Assembly (NCBI RefSeq): GCF_003114855.1
Contig: NZ_BFBB01000005.1
Coordinates: forward strand, 1 to 64,000
DNA length: 64,000 nt
Reading direction: 5' to 3'
From: Leptospira ryugenii
GTDB taxonomy: Bacteria > Spirochaetota > Leptospiria > Leptospirales > Leptospiraceae
Each line of letters begins with the position of its first letter. The stretch's first letter is position 1. Shown here piece by piece: positions 8,550-18,304 of the stretch. The notes beneath the pieces were generated by a model. The model was not told the origin of the DNA and did no database searches. It worked only from the letters and a program-made list of their open reading frames with translations. The translations under genes and the position numbers were made by a program.

Positions 8550-9152
8550 TTAAGGCTTTGGATCTTTTTCTTGATCTAGATCAAGTTCTATGGCTTGCTT
8601 CTGGATACGACTATAGGCTTCAGGAGTGATGTTTAAAAAAGATGCCAAAACATATTGAGGCACGCGTCCCAATAGACTTGGCCTTTGCTTCCGAAACTCT
8701 AAAAATCGTTCCAAAGCTGTCTTTTGGTTTTCGAGAACTTTCTTTGTGAGAAAGACAAGCGCCCTTTCCATTTGTTTGCGAAAGAAAGTTGAAAATTCTA
8801 CAGATTGGTTTTCTAAGAGTTGGATGCTTGCTTTGGGAAGGAGGAATACCTTTGTATCCTCGAGCGCATCAATCTGAAAGCCGAAGGATTGGTTGCTAAA
8901 AAAACTTCCGCTCTCTGTGAAAAAATCACCCTCAGTAAAGATATTGCGGGTGTATTCTCTACCTTCGTGGTGGTTACAGATGCGCAAAATACCCTCCATC
9001 AAGAAGATACCATAGTTTGCAATCTCACCTGGCCTTAGGAGGATTTGGTTTTTTTGTAGTTCGATATATCTTACATGTTGGACAAGTATGGACCAATCTT
9101 TTTCGGATAGCCTCACTTCTCTTTCAAAACGCTGTTTTAATTTATCGAACAT
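8550..9152 (-). CDS. Crp/Fnr-family cyclic-nucleotide-type regulator
   Basis: This 200-residue protein has a cyclic-nucleotide-binding-like beta-roll at about residues 25-125 (LRPGEIANYGIFLMEGILRI, then FTEGDFFTESGSFF). A C-terminal helical part follows with VPQYVLASFLNITPEAYSRI, like the recognition helix of Crp-family proteins. The canonical cAMP-phosphate RxS motif is absent, so the ligand is unknown. It is probably the first gene of an operon with the outer-membrane and nitroreductase-like genes, and is divergent from the desaturase-family gene across 81 bases. Confidence 0.85.
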   Translation of the reverse strand: MFDKLKQRFEREVRLSEKDWSILVQHVRYIELQKNQILLRPGEIANYGIFLMEGILRICNHHEGREYTRNIFTEGDFFTESGSFFSNQSFGFQIDALEDTKVFLLPKASIQLLENQSVEFSTFFRKQMERALVFLTKKVLENQKTALERFLEFRKQRPSLLGRVPQYVLASFLNITPEAYSRIQKQAIELDLDQEKDPKP

Positions 9153-9233
9153 AAAAAAGGCTTTGGTGCAAAATAGGCTGAATACAATTTATGGAAAGAC
9201 AAAATTAAAATGTAGGTTAAAATTTAGCTCAGC

Positions 9234-10325
9234 ATGAATTTTATAGAAGCCTTGATTCCCGTTTTTATTCTTTTGATCGGCTTGGAAGTTTTTTTGACCT
9301 ATAAAAGAAAGGCCGATTTCTATTCCTGGAAAGATAGTATTTCCAATATGAGCCTTGGTATGATTAGCCGTCTAACAGATGCTTTTCTTTTGATTCTCTT
9401 CTTTGATTGGTATATCTTTCTATCTAAACACTTTTCCGTTGCGAACCTTTCCTCCGCTTTTACTTTTTCTTCCTCCGGGCAATGGTTTGAGAATGTTCAA
9501 ATCTTATTGAACTGGATTTTTCTCTTACTTTCATTGGATTTTTTATTTTATTGGAACCATCGATTCTCGCATGAGATCAATCTTTTGTGGGCTTCTCATG
9601 TGACTCACCATTCCAGCGAAGAATACAATTTAACAGTTGCCCTTCGCCAATCTTTTTTAAGAAATGCCATCGCCATGTCTTTCTACATGGTATTTGCCTT
9701 TTTGTCGGTTCCTTGGCTCATATTGTTACTTGCGGATGCCATCAATCGACTCTATCAGTTTTGGGTACATACACGTTGGATACCGAAACTTCCTAAGTGG
9801 TTTGAGTATATCTTTGTGAGCCCAAGCCACCATAGAGTCCACCATGCACGAAATGAAATCTACCTAGACAAAAACTATGCAGGGATGTTTATTTTATGGG
9901 ATAGGCTCTTTGGTACCATCCAAGAAGAAAACGAAGAGCCAAAGTACGGTATCGTCAAGCCCCTCTTAGAATATGATCCTATACGCGCCAATGTGCATGT
10001 GTTTTCAGAAATCGTTTCCGCCCTAAAGTTTTCTGATTCCATAGCAAAAACTCTAAAGATTCTTTTTGGAAAACCAAGAGATTTGCCTATATCCGCTGAG
10101 AACCCCTCGGCTAGAATCCTATTTCAAAAAAACAGAGAATCGAGTCCCCTTTCCCTAGTGTTGGCCGGGTCAACATTTCTCTTGTTAGTTGGTTTATCAC
10201 TGCTTCTCATCAAAAAATCTTCCCTAATCGAAACCAAATTTGCGCTCGTAATGTATTTTGGACTCCTTGGAGCATTTGGACTTTTGGGGAAATGGAACGA
10301 TACACACCGAAAAACGCTCGTTTGA
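9234..10325 (+). CDS. Sterol desaturase / fatty-acid hydroxylase family membrane enzyme
   Basis: This 363-residue membrane protein has the histidine clusters that hold the di-iron centre of this superfamily: HRFSHE, HVTHHSSEEYN and SPSHHRVHHARN, spread over about residues 105-210 between hydrophobic segments. Family members hydroxylate or desaturate lipids using oxygen; the substrate here is not evident. After the catalytic part come about 100 residues with two further hydrophobic segments. The last 116 bases overlap the 3' end of the oppositely oriented second RND gene, a long convergent overlap. Confidence 0.85.
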   Translation: MNFIEALIPVFILLIGLEVFLTYKRKADFYSWKDSISNMSLGMISRLTDAFLLILFFDWYIFLSKHFSVANLSSAFTFSSSGQWFENVQILLNWIFLLLSLDFLFYWNHRFSHEINLLWASHVTHHSSEEYNLTVALRQSFLRNAIAMSFYMVFAFLSVPWLILLLADAINRLYQFWVHTRWIPKLPKWFEYIFVSPSHHRVHHARNEIYLDKNYAGMFILWDRLFGTIQEENEEPKYGIVKPLLEYDPIRANVHVFSEIVSALKFSDSIAKTLKILFGKPRDLPISAENPSARILFQKNRESSPLSLVLAGSTFLLLVGLSLLLIKKSSLIETKFALVMYFGLLGAFGLLGKWNDTHRKTLV

Positions 10326-13065
10326 TAAAAATAGACAAACAGATAGAGAGGGACAGATAAAATAAGTCAGAAAGTTCGGAAGGTGCCAAGAGGAGAAAGG
10401 AGGAAATCAAAAGCATTTGTCGATAGACTATAGTTTCTTGGTAGTTTCTCATTCCACTGCTATGAACAAAGATGTGTGCAAACACCAATCCTCCGTTTTG
10501 AATCTGCGAAAAACCAGTTGGGTATAAATGCGAAGTCATTAAAAACAGAACAAAGTATTGAATGGGTATGAGGAGAGAGGACTGCTTTCCGAGTGCAAAG
10601 AGCAAAAATGGTATGAGGAGGTGAAATGTAATTTCTCTGAGACGAGAATTTTTGTTCACTTCGTCCCGGGAAACTTCTAGGCGATAGGATTCTGGCAATG
10701 GATAGGATTGCAATTGCGTAAAGACCTTTGCCTCTTCCTTAGAACCAGAAGTAGAAGAAAACCGCAGGGCAAAACTCAGATTTCGAATTTGATTTTTGTG
10801 GTAGATTTTCTGTGGGATCGTATGCGTAGAGGAAGTAACAAGTGTTTCCAAGGGGCTATACTTTCCGTTGCCTGTTTTCAGGCGAATTTCTGAGAGGCTC
10901 TCTTTGCTCTGCCTATACCTTTCCTGGAACCGAATCCTGATATCCATCTCTTTTTCTGGAGATCGAAATTTCCCTACCACAACTCCTTGTAAGGCGGTCC
11001 TAAGCTCATGCCCCAATGAGCTCATATCCACGGAAGAAACTAGCATTGAATTTGCTTTTGGATGTAATAATAATTCTTCGCGATTTGGTTTGTACTTTAG
11101 CATTACCTCAGTCACATATTGATTTTCCTTGGCTTTCTTTGCTAATTCTTCACATAATTTCTGTAAAATGGTTTCGTCTTCTCCCAAAACATCTATAACT
11201 AAATCTTTAGCAAATGGTGATGCTGACTCCGTTAAAAAGAAAATACTAGCATCTTCCGTATCCCCTAAACTTTCTTTAAAGACATTTACCCATTCTGCAT
11301 TGATGACTAGCCCTGGTTTTGGTCTGATGAGTAACAACACATGCCCCATTTCGATTTTTGAGACAACCTGTTCGATGAAAGAAAATTCGGTAATTGCCTT
11401 TTCTATTGTCTCACTTACTTGATTCGTATGAGCAAATGAGGTACCCGAGGGAAACTCCAATACAGCGAGCAATCGATCTTGTGAATTTGTCTCGGGGAGG
11501 AAGATCGGTTTTGTAAGGATTGTATAGACTGCAAGTAAAGGCAAACTAATGATGCATAGTAAAGGAAGCTTGGGATGTATTTTTAGTCCTCTTCGTATTT
11601 TCTTTTCAAAATGAAAGAATCTTTTATAGATTCTATACCGTACATTTCGCACCATATTTCCAAACCCTAAAATAGATCTAAATTTTATTTCTTTGCTAAA
11701 CAACTGTGAGTTGATCTGAAAGATACAAAAAGATAGAGAGGTTGCGAAATAAGTACTGGTTTGAATTCTTCCGAACAGATCAGATACTAAAAAGGATGTG
11801 AGACAAAAACAAAATAACAGCCCGCCTGTCGAGAAAAGAGAAAATCTCTGTCGTTTCTTTGGGATAAGATCTTCTAATGCTAGCCCAAGTAGAAAACCGA
11901 AGCACATTCCTATCAAAATCGCATGCGAGAGGCACATTTGGAAAAGAAAGAGACAGAAATGGAGAATGGCATAGGACGCATATAGAGAGAGGCAATATAA
12001 AAATAATCGATTCAGGCTATGATTCCATAGAATTTCCCGAAGACCGAGTAGGAAGAGAATACATAGAATGCCAGCGATGAATGTTCGTTGATAGGATCGG
12101 ATCCTTTTTGATTCATCTTCTAAGAACTCAAATTGTAAGGAACCTATACCCTCTTTTGGAAGGATAGATTCTAGACTTGTAAATATAAGGTTTAGATCAG
12201 CAGAGTCTTTTTTGAAAATAAATAGGGAAACTAAATCCTTTCCATTCCGTCTCGCCCCTCTGTTTTCTTCTCTGGGATGGGTTTTGATTTCTGCAAGCTC
12301 AGACACCGTTCCTCTTCCAGAGGGGAGAGGAATAAAATTCAAATCATAGACATTTTGAACCAAAGATGATTGGTAGAGAGGTAAATTTTCAGAATGTTTG
12401 CCGATCGCACCTAGGCTTCTGCTTTTTAGCTGCGATTGTATCTGATCCGAAAGATCCTTAAGCCCAAGTTCATATGCTTCCATCTGTTTAGGGTCTACTT
12501 CTATCAAAATTTCCTGAATGTGACCACCTGTGACCAGTACGAAGGATACTCCTTCAATGGATTCAATTTTAGGTTTATAGTGTTTTTCGATGTACTCCCG
12601 CAAGTCATCTTTTCCAAGATCTTTGTCATGGAAGGAAAGAACAAAACTGGGCGTCTCATGAGGATCAAAAGGGAAAACTTGGGGCTTGTGAATCTCCCTA
12701 GCAAATCGAGATGACACTCTATCTAGTCGTTCTCTAATTTCTGCGGCTTTTCTTCGGACATCCTGACCTTGTTTGAGTAGCAAATGGATTTCGACAAGGC
12801 CATCCTCAGTTACAGATCGTATCTCTTCAATGCCACCTACGCTCGATAGACTTTTTTCTATGGGCTTTGTCACCTCACTCTCCAGTCGATAGATTCCATA
12901 GGCTGTAGCCTCTACACGAATGGCAATGCCTGGGTATGATTCTTTTTCAGTGATGACAAAATGGACTCGACCTAAGCTTGCTGATCCCAATATAACAAAG
13001 AGAAAATAGATCATCCTACAAAGGATAGGTCTTTTTGAGAGAATGGTTCTAAGATTAGAAAGCAT
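10210..13065 (-). CDS. Second RND efflux subunit, catalytically degenerate
   Basis: This 951-residue protein has the RND layout: an N-terminal transmembrane helix, a periplasmic loop with two porter-like segments, a helix bundle near residues 325-440, a second loop and a second bundle. It is somewhat short for the family (about 1020-1050). At the transmembrane-4 proton-relay position, the neighbouring subunit reads GMLFD and this one reads GMCFG (residues 386-390), so the essential aspartate is a glycine. The usual VDNA-type motif of the second half is also absent (NGGLVFAHIF). I infer a structural partner of the first RND subunit. It follows that gene without a gap, and its 3' end overlaps the desaturase-family gene. 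Confidence 0.82.
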   Translation of the reverse strand: MLSNLRTILSKRPILCRMIYFLFVILGSASLGRVHFVITEKESYPGIAIRVEATAYGIYRLESEVTKPIEKSLSSVGGIEEIRSVTEDGLVEIHLLLKQGQDVRRKAAEIRERLDRVSSRFAREIHKPQVFPFDPHETPSFVLSFHDKDLGKDDLREYIEKHYKPKIESIEGVSFVLVTGGHIQEILIEVDPKQMEAYELGLKDLSDQIQSQLKSRSLGAIGKHSENLPLYQSSLVQNVYDLNFIPLPSGRGTVSELAEIKTHPREENRGARRNGKDLVSLFIFKKDSADLNLIFTSLESILPKEGIGSLQFEFLEDESKRIRSYQRTFIAGILCILFLLGLREILWNHSLNRLFLYCLSLYASYAILHFCLFLFQMCLSHAILIGMCFGFLLGLALEDLIPKKRQRFSLFSTGGLLFCFCLTSFLVSDLFGRIQTSTYFATSLSFCIFQINSQLFSKEIKFRSILGFGNMVRNVRYRIYKRFFHFEKKIRRGLKIHPKLPLLCIISLPLLAVYTILTKPIFLPETNSQDRLLAVLEFPSGTSFAHTNQVSETIEKAITEFSFIEQVVSKIEMGHVLLLIRPKPGLVINAEWVNVFKESLGDTEDASIFFLTESASPFAKDLVIDVLGEDETILQKLCEELAKKAKENQYVTEVMLKYKPNREELLLHPKANSMLVSSVDMSSLGHELRTALQGVVVGKFRSPEKEMDIRIRFQERYRQSKESLSEIRLKTGNGKYSPLETLVTSSTHTIPQKIYHKNQIRNLSFALRFSSTSGSKEEAKVFTQLQSYPLPESYRLEVSRDEVNKNSRLREITFHLLIPFLLFALGKQSSLLIPIQYFVLFLMTSHLYPTGFSQIQNGGLVFAHIFVHSSGMRNYQETIVYRQMLLISSFLLLAPSELSDLFYLSLSICLSIFIKRAFFGVYRSISPKVQMLQGVQNTLRAQIWFRLGKIF

Positions 13066-16000
13066 TTAGTTCTTTTCTAAGAAGTAGAAGATCAACGGAA
13101 TCAGAAATAAAGATAGAATGACAGATGTTAGAAGTCCAGAAACAACGACGATTCCAAGTGGTGCTTGGAATTCTCCACCCGTACCCAATGAAAATAGGAT
13201 AGGAAACATCCCTAAAATTGTGCTGGCATTATTCATAAGGATAGGTTGAAATACAGAAGAACAGGCCTCCAACATCGCTTGAAAAGACTCCATTCCCTGC
13301 AACTGGAATAAATGGAAATATTCATAGTAGAGTGATGCATTGTCTACGACGACTCCTAAGAGCAAAATGATTCCCATGAAAGAGCTAATATTCAGTGTTT
13401 TGCCTGAGAAGAACAAGGCAGGGAATACACCTATAAAGATTAGCGGGAAAGAAAGGAGCATAACAATAGGTATGCGGTAGGATTCGAAGTTCCCTGCCAA
13501 CATCATGTAAACAAAAACAAATGCAAAACCGAAAGAAATGAGAATCTCAAGAAAAGATTCCTTTCGGTCCGATTGGATTTCTTTCATGAAAGTTTGTATA
13601 GCCATTTGGTCTGCTATTGATTGGAATGTATGTTCCAAACTCTCTTGGTTTGTTTTTGCGGTATTTGGTGTATGAATTTGAAGGATTTGGATGCTTTGAT
13701 TTCCTCTGCGAAAGAGACTCTCCTCAGCTTTTACTTGTTTCATAGTGAGTATTTGGGAAAGGGCAATATATTCTCCGAATGAATTGGGAATTCTCAACAT
13801 GAGAAGGTGCTGCAAATCAGAAAGACTCTCTTTTTTAAATCCAAGGCGAATAGGAGTCTGCCTAGAGGAGCTTTCCAGATTTGTTACGGGATAACCTTTG
13901 AGGGCCATCTGAATTTGCGATGAAACAGTCTCTTGCGAAAAGCCCAGTTGCACTAGTTTCAAAGGATCGTAACGCAAATGAATCTCTTCTGATTTTGACT
14001 CCCCGTATCGTTTTACAAGAATTTGTGGATCCAATCGCAAGAGTTCTTCTTTGAGTCTAGTCAACCAACGATTTTCGCTAGTTCCCTCAGGGCTCACATA
14101 AATCCAATGATTGATTTGCGTTTCTTTGCGAACCATTCGAGACAATTGGTTTTCTGAAGGTTTGATTTGGATTCCATTTGTTTTTTTCAGTCTATCTGCA
14201 ATGGAATGGATCTTTTTTTTCATAGCATCCGTTATTTGATCATAAAAACTAAGTTTCAATTCTATCGAATTTTCTTTCTCGTAAGAGGTTGCTAGAGTAG
14301 ATAGAGAGTTTGTTTGACCCACTAAAGATAGGATTGATTTCACATCTTTCCAATGTAAAAATTCATCTTGCCATAGAGACGCCTCCGCCATCAGCTCCGC
14401 ATACGATGTCCCCTTGGGAAGATTGATTTGGATGCTGATTTCTTTGGATTTTAACTCCGGCAGATATTCTTTATCTAACCAAGGGAAAAAGAATAGAGAT
14501 AGAATGAAAAAGAAAAATACTGCAATGGTAAAAACGGTAAAACGATTTTTCACATATACAATTGCCTTGAGATACCGATCGATCCAAACTTCTCTTTGGT
14601 ATAGATTCCAGAGAAGGAAATGAGATTTCTCCTCCCTTCGATCAGAAAAGAGGCTAAGTGTGAGTATGGGGATAAGAAACAAAGACACAAGGAGGCTGAC
14701 AGACAAACTAATGACAATGGCGTAAGCCATCTCTCGAAAGACCAAACCAATCGTACCTTTGATAAATACCAAAGGTAAAAAAACAATAATACTTGTTAGA
14801 GTAGCAGAACTTACAGACTTATAGACCTCTGACATTCCGTTCGCAATGGCAATTTCCAAATTTGCCTCTATTTTGAAATTTCGTTCGATGCCTGACAAGA
14901 CCACATTGCTTGCATCAAATAACATCCCGATGGCTAAAGTAAGTCCTCCCAAACTCATCATATTGAATCCAATTTGGAAAGTGTGGAATAAACAAAAACT
15001 GGGAAGTAAGGTAAACGGTATCGTCAATAGAAGTATACTTGGGCTCTGAAAATTCTTTAAGATGAGGAGGAGTGCAAAAAAAGCGAGGAGGCAGCCGATA
15101 ACTAAATTTAAGTAAAGACCTTTAATGGAATCCTGAATATAAATTGATTCATCATATACCAAATCAGATTGTATTTGTGTTCCGAAGTTTTCTTGTATTT
15201 GTTTCAAGACTTTTTGGATATTTTCAGATATCTCAATGGAATTCTTTCCTGGTTCCCTATATAAAGAGACTAAAACTGCTTCTTCTCCGTTCCATTGAGT
15301 AGAGGAAGTTCTCTCCTTATACGACTCCGAAATTTCGGCGACCTCGGAAAGTCGTATTCCATTGCTTGCTCCTTTTGCGCCTATAAGCAAATTTCCTAAA
15401 TCATGTATACTTTGAAATTGTCCCATCGTGCGAATTGGAAGTTCTTTTTTTCCAAACGGTAAGCTACCTGCTGGGATATTTTGATTGTGGGCAGAAATGA
15501 TTTGAATTAACTCTTTTGGATTGATTTTGTATGCGTCACTTTTATGTGGATCTAGCTCAATCTTGATTTCTTTCTCATACCCTCCCGAAATTTGCACCCA
15601 TGCAACTCCTTCTACTCTTTCGAAATAGAGTTTTATTTGTTCTTCTACAAATTGTCTTAAGCTTTTAGGATCTAACAAAGATTTGCTGAAAAATACGATT
15701 TCTAAAAAAGGCAAACTGTTCGGATCAAATCGAGTGATCAAAGGTTTTTCTGCATCCGTTGGTAAGAGGTCCCGAATCATATCCAATTTTTCCCTTGTAT
15801 CCAACAAAGCATATGTTAAGTCCACATCCCTCTTCCAAGTCAATTGGACGATCGAAAGGCCTTCCCTAGATTCTGCCTCCAATAGCGAGACTCCTGGGAG
15901 GGAACCTAAGGCTTGTAGGATGGGTTTGCTTACGAGAGTTTCCATTTCTTTAGGAGAGGCATTTTCAAAACGAGTGAGCACTGTCATTTTTGGGAATTCG

Positions 16001-16125
16001 ACATTTGGTAAGAGGTTTACTGGGATGTGCGGAAGTGAAATCAATCCGAGGGTGGAAAGAAAGAGAAAAACAATTAGGACTGCTCTTTTATGATGGAGAA
16101 GTCTGAGATAAAAAGAGGCGATCAT
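13066..16125 (-). CDS. RND-family efflux transporter, active subunit
   Basis: This 1019-residue inner-membrane transporter has the full RND plan with twelve predicted transmembrane helices and two large periplasmic loops. Recognisable family segments are NLLPNVEFPKMTVLTRFENASPKEME near the N-terminus, GGLTLAIGMLFDASNVVLSGIER in helix 4 and FMGIILLLGVVVDNASLYYEY in helix 10. The helix-4 aspartate, at residue 404, is the expected proton carrier, so the pump should be driven by the proton gradient. The sequence is closer to the HAE-1/multidrug branch than to heavy-metal pumps, but specificity is open. It overlaps the fusion-protein gene by 4 bases (ATGA). Confidence 0.93.
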   Translation of the reverse strand: MIASFYLRLLHHKRAVLIVFLFLSTLGLISLPHIPVNLLPNVEFPKMTVLTRFENASPKEMETLVSKPILQALGSLPGVSLLEAESREGLSIVQLTWKRDVDLTYALLDTREKLDMIRDLLPTDAEKPLITRFDPNSLPFLEIVFFSKSLLDPKSLRQFVEEQIKLYFERVEGVAWVQISGGYEKEIKIELDPHKSDAYKINPKELIQIISAHNQNIPAGSLPFGKKELPIRTMGQFQSIHDLGNLLIGAKGASNGIRLSEVAEISESYKERTSSTQWNGEEAVLVSLYREPGKNSIEISENIQKVLKQIQENFGTQIQSDLVYDESIYIQDSIKGLYLNLVIGCLLAFFALLLILKNFQSPSILLLTIPFTLLPSFCLFHTFQIGFNMMSLGGLTLAIGMLFDASNVVLSGIERNFKIEANLEIAIANGMSEVYKSVSSATLTSIIVFLPLVFIKGTIGLVFREMAYAIVISLSVSLLVSLFLIPILTLSLFSDRREEKSHFLLWNLYQREVWIDRYLKAIVYVKNRFTVFTIAVFFFFILSLFFFPWLDKEYLPELKSKEISIQINLPKGTSYAELMAEASLWQDEFLHWKDVKSILSLVGQTNSLSTLATSYEKENSIELKLSFYDQITDAMKKKIHSIADRLKKTNGIQIKPSENQLSRMVRKETQINHWIYVSPEGTSENRWLTRLKEELLRLDPQILVKRYGESKSEEIHLRYDPLKLVQLGFSQETVSSQIQMALKGYPVTNLESSSRQTPIRLGFKKESLSDLQHLLMLRIPNSFGEYIALSQILTMKQVKAEESLFRRGNQSIQILQIHTPNTAKTNQESLEHTFQSIADQMAIQTFMKEIQSDRKESFLEILISFGFAFVFVYMMLAGNFESYRIPIVMLLSFPLIFIGVFPALFFSGKTLNISSFMGIILLLGVVVDNASLYYEYFHLFQLQGMESFQAMLEACSSVFQPILMNNASTILGMFPILFSLGTGGEFQAPLGIVVVSGLLTSVILSLFLIPLIFYFLEKN

Positions 16126-17621
16126 CTCGGTTCAATTTGAACTAGGGCGCCATCGTATAAGCGATGAACTCCAGTGACTGCAATAGAATCTCCTACCTCT
16201 AATCCGCTTTCCACAATGATGCGGTCTTCCTTCTTTTCACCAATTCTGATCTTTTGTTTGAAAGATCTTCCATCTTTAATGAGAAATACCTCTGCCTCCG
16301 TACCATTTGTCTGCAATAAAGATTGTATAGGAACGAGGATCACATTTTGTGAAGGTCCAATGAAAACTTCCGATCGCACGAACATTCCAGGACGTAAAAA
16401 GGTTTCTTTTTGTATAAATTCCGCTCTCACTTCCGCTGTATGGGTTTTTTGGTCCACTAAGGGACTAATGCGTTTAACGACTGCTTGCACTTCCTTACCA
16501 GGTAGGGAATCAATCGAAACATTCACCATTTGGCCAATTTTTATCTTTCCTACATCCACCTCGTTTACAGTAAAGAGAGCATAAATTCCTTTTTCTGAGA
16601 TGAGAGTCAGAATCGCAGGTCCCCCACTCCCTCCATTGATTAACTCACCAACATTTTTATTGATTTTGGCTACGATGCCTTGGATTGGACTTTTGACCAA
16701 TGACTCTTGGATGAGAACCTGAGTACTATCTCGATTCACCGCACTCAATTGGACATTCTTTGCCGCAACCAAGAGTTCAGCCTGTTCAAGTTTTGTATTG
16801 ATCTTTTGTAAGATTGCCCAATACTGATGGAGATCTTGAGGAATCGATTCTTGATTGGCGAGGATATCCTCATCACGCAAACCGATCGAAATCATCTCTA
16901 CATCACGATTTGCATTTTTGACAGCAATCTCCTTGGCTTCTAGTTCCAGTTTCAGATTATTTAATTCTTCTTCTGAAATTGCTCCTACAGTCCTAAGTTC
17001 TTCCTTTTTTTGGACTATGTTTGCAAATCGTTCGAATTCTAATTGAGATTTTCTGAGGTGATTTTTTCTTTTTTCATACTCTGCATATCTTACCTGCAGA
17101 TTTTTCTTAGCCATCTCTAACTTATCTTTTGCTAGTTGGTAAGATGCTTCTGAAGCTTCAAAAATTGCATTTTGTTTTTTTAATTCTAAACTAAAAGTGC
17201 CATGCTCCAATTGAACCAATTTTTGATTATTGGAAACATGATCTCCTTCTTTTACGTAAAATGCTTCGATACGCCCACTTACCTTTGAATAAAGTTCCAC
17301 TTTTTCTTTTGCTTCCAATAACGAAGAAAATGTTAAACTTGGCCGCATAGCCTCTTCTTGGACTGACAAGATACTTACAAAAATAGAAGAGGATAAATCA
17401 CCGATATTTTCCTGATCCTTGCTATTGAATTCTTCATATAGCGATATCACAGATAGATGTTTAGAATAGAATGCTCGATTTAATAAAGGCAATTTAGTGC
17501 GGATTTCTGGCCATGTTACATTGGAATATAGAATACTAAGTCCTAAATAAACCAAGCTACTCAAAATGAGCTTTGATACAAATGGAATATTCAATAACAA
17601 AGAAGAAAAGGACTTTAACAT
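16122..17621 (-). CDS. RND efflux periplasmic adaptor (membrane-fusion protein)
   Basis: This 499-residue adaptor has an N-terminal hydrophobic anchor. A biotinyl-lipoyl-like half (KVSGRIEAFYVKEGDHVSNNQKLVQLEHG) is followed by a long alpha-helical hairpin of about 150 residues rich in Lys, Glu and Leu. The second lipoyl half (VKSPIQGIVAKINKNVGELI) and the beta-barrel and membrane-proximal domains complete the plan. This is the standard order of HlyD/AcrA proteins, which bridge an RND pump to a TolC channel. It is longer than AcrA by about 100 residues, mostly an N-terminal extension. All three pump components are encoded in this operon. Confidence 0.92.
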   Translation of the reverse strand: MLKSFSSLLLNIPFVSKLILSSLVYLGLSILYSNVTWPEIRTKLPLLNRAFYSKHLSVISLYEEFNSKDQENIGDLSSSIFVSILSVQEEAMRPSLTFSSLLEAKEKVELYSKVSGRIEAFYVKEGDHVSNNQKLVQLEHGTFSLELKKQNAIFEASEASYQLAKDKLEMAKKNLQVRYAEYEKRKNHLRKSQLEFERFANIVQKKEELRTVGAISEEELNNLKLELEAKEIAVKNANRDVEMISIGLRDEDILANQESIPQDLHQYWAILQKINTKLEQAELLVAAKNVQLSAVNRDSTQVLIQESLVKSPIQGIVAKINKNVGELINGGSGGPAILTLISEKGIYALFTVNEVDVGKIKIGQMVNVSIDSLPGKEVQAVVKRISPLVDQKTHTAEVRAEFIQKETFLRPGMFVRSEVFIGPSQNVILVPIQSLLQTNGTEAEVFLIKDGRSFKQKIRIGEKKEDRIIVESGLEVGDSIAVTGVHRLYDGALVQIEPR

Positions 17622-17623
17622 CT

Positions 17624-18304
17624 TTAGATTCCAACCAAAATCGATACGATTTGATAGCTAATATATATAAAGGAAAATGCCCAAACCAGTGCGCTTCTCC
17701 TCTTAAATGAATTAAAAATAGAAAAGTATATATTTGAATATACTTTAGTACTAAAATATAAAGCAAAAATGTACAGAAGCATCCAGGAAGCAATAATACA
17801 GGAACTTAAATATACTGAGAGTTCAGGTCTATATGGAAAGATTGTATTGATCAAAAAAACAAAGAGAATGGAAAGGAGAATATATGTTGTAGCATACAAA
17901 CAGATACCTAGGTGAGCAAAATAGGATTGTGTCTTTTCCTCCAAAATTTTATTCAAAAAATAAGTCAGATGAGAGATGCAAAGGAAAAAGATAAGCAGAG
18001 AACTAAGGATATAGAGAACGTTCCAGGGATATTGGTTCAAAAACAAACTAAACTTAGAAAATCCTTTGGACAAGAACTCCTTAGCCATGGCTTCATTTAA
18101 TTTTGTAAAATAAGAATAAGCCAAAAGAAAGATGCTGACATAGAAAAATACATAGACGCAAAAAAGGGAAAGAAAGGCCTTTAATCCTTTTCTGAATATT
18201 TGATTGGGAGTCATTTCAGGAACAAAAATGGCTGAGAGTCTGCCTACCCAAAGAAGGGAAAGAATTTCTTTTGATTGCATATACGGAATGAGTAAGACAT
18301 TCAT
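17624..18304 (-). CDS. Polytopic inner-membrane protein of the efflux operon
   Basis: The start at 18304 overlaps the previous stop as ATGA, which favours it over an upstream in-frame codon at 18352. The 226-residue product has five or six hydrophobic segments rich in Phe, Tyr, Leu and Ile, and short charged loops. Its overall look recalls Yip1-domain proteins, but no diagnostic motif is present, so the family is left open. It is embedded in the RND operon three bases upstream of the adaptor gene, which suggests a role with the pump. Confidence 0.7.
   Translation of the reverse strand: MNVLLIPYMQSKEILSLLWVGRLSAIFVPEMTPNQIFRKGLKAFLSLFCVYVFFYVSIFLLAYSYFTKLNEAMAKEFLSKGFSKFSLFLNQYPWNVLYILSSLLIFFLCISHLTYFLNKILEEKTQSYFAHLGICLYATTYILLSILFVFLINTIFPYRPELSVYLSSCIIASWMLLYIFALYFSTKVYSNIYFSIFNSFKRRSALVWAFSFIYISYQIVSILVGI

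Noticed and set aside
12504..12704. Minus-strand frame inside the second RND gene
   Set aside because: It is a shadow in another frame of a long, well-supported coding region.
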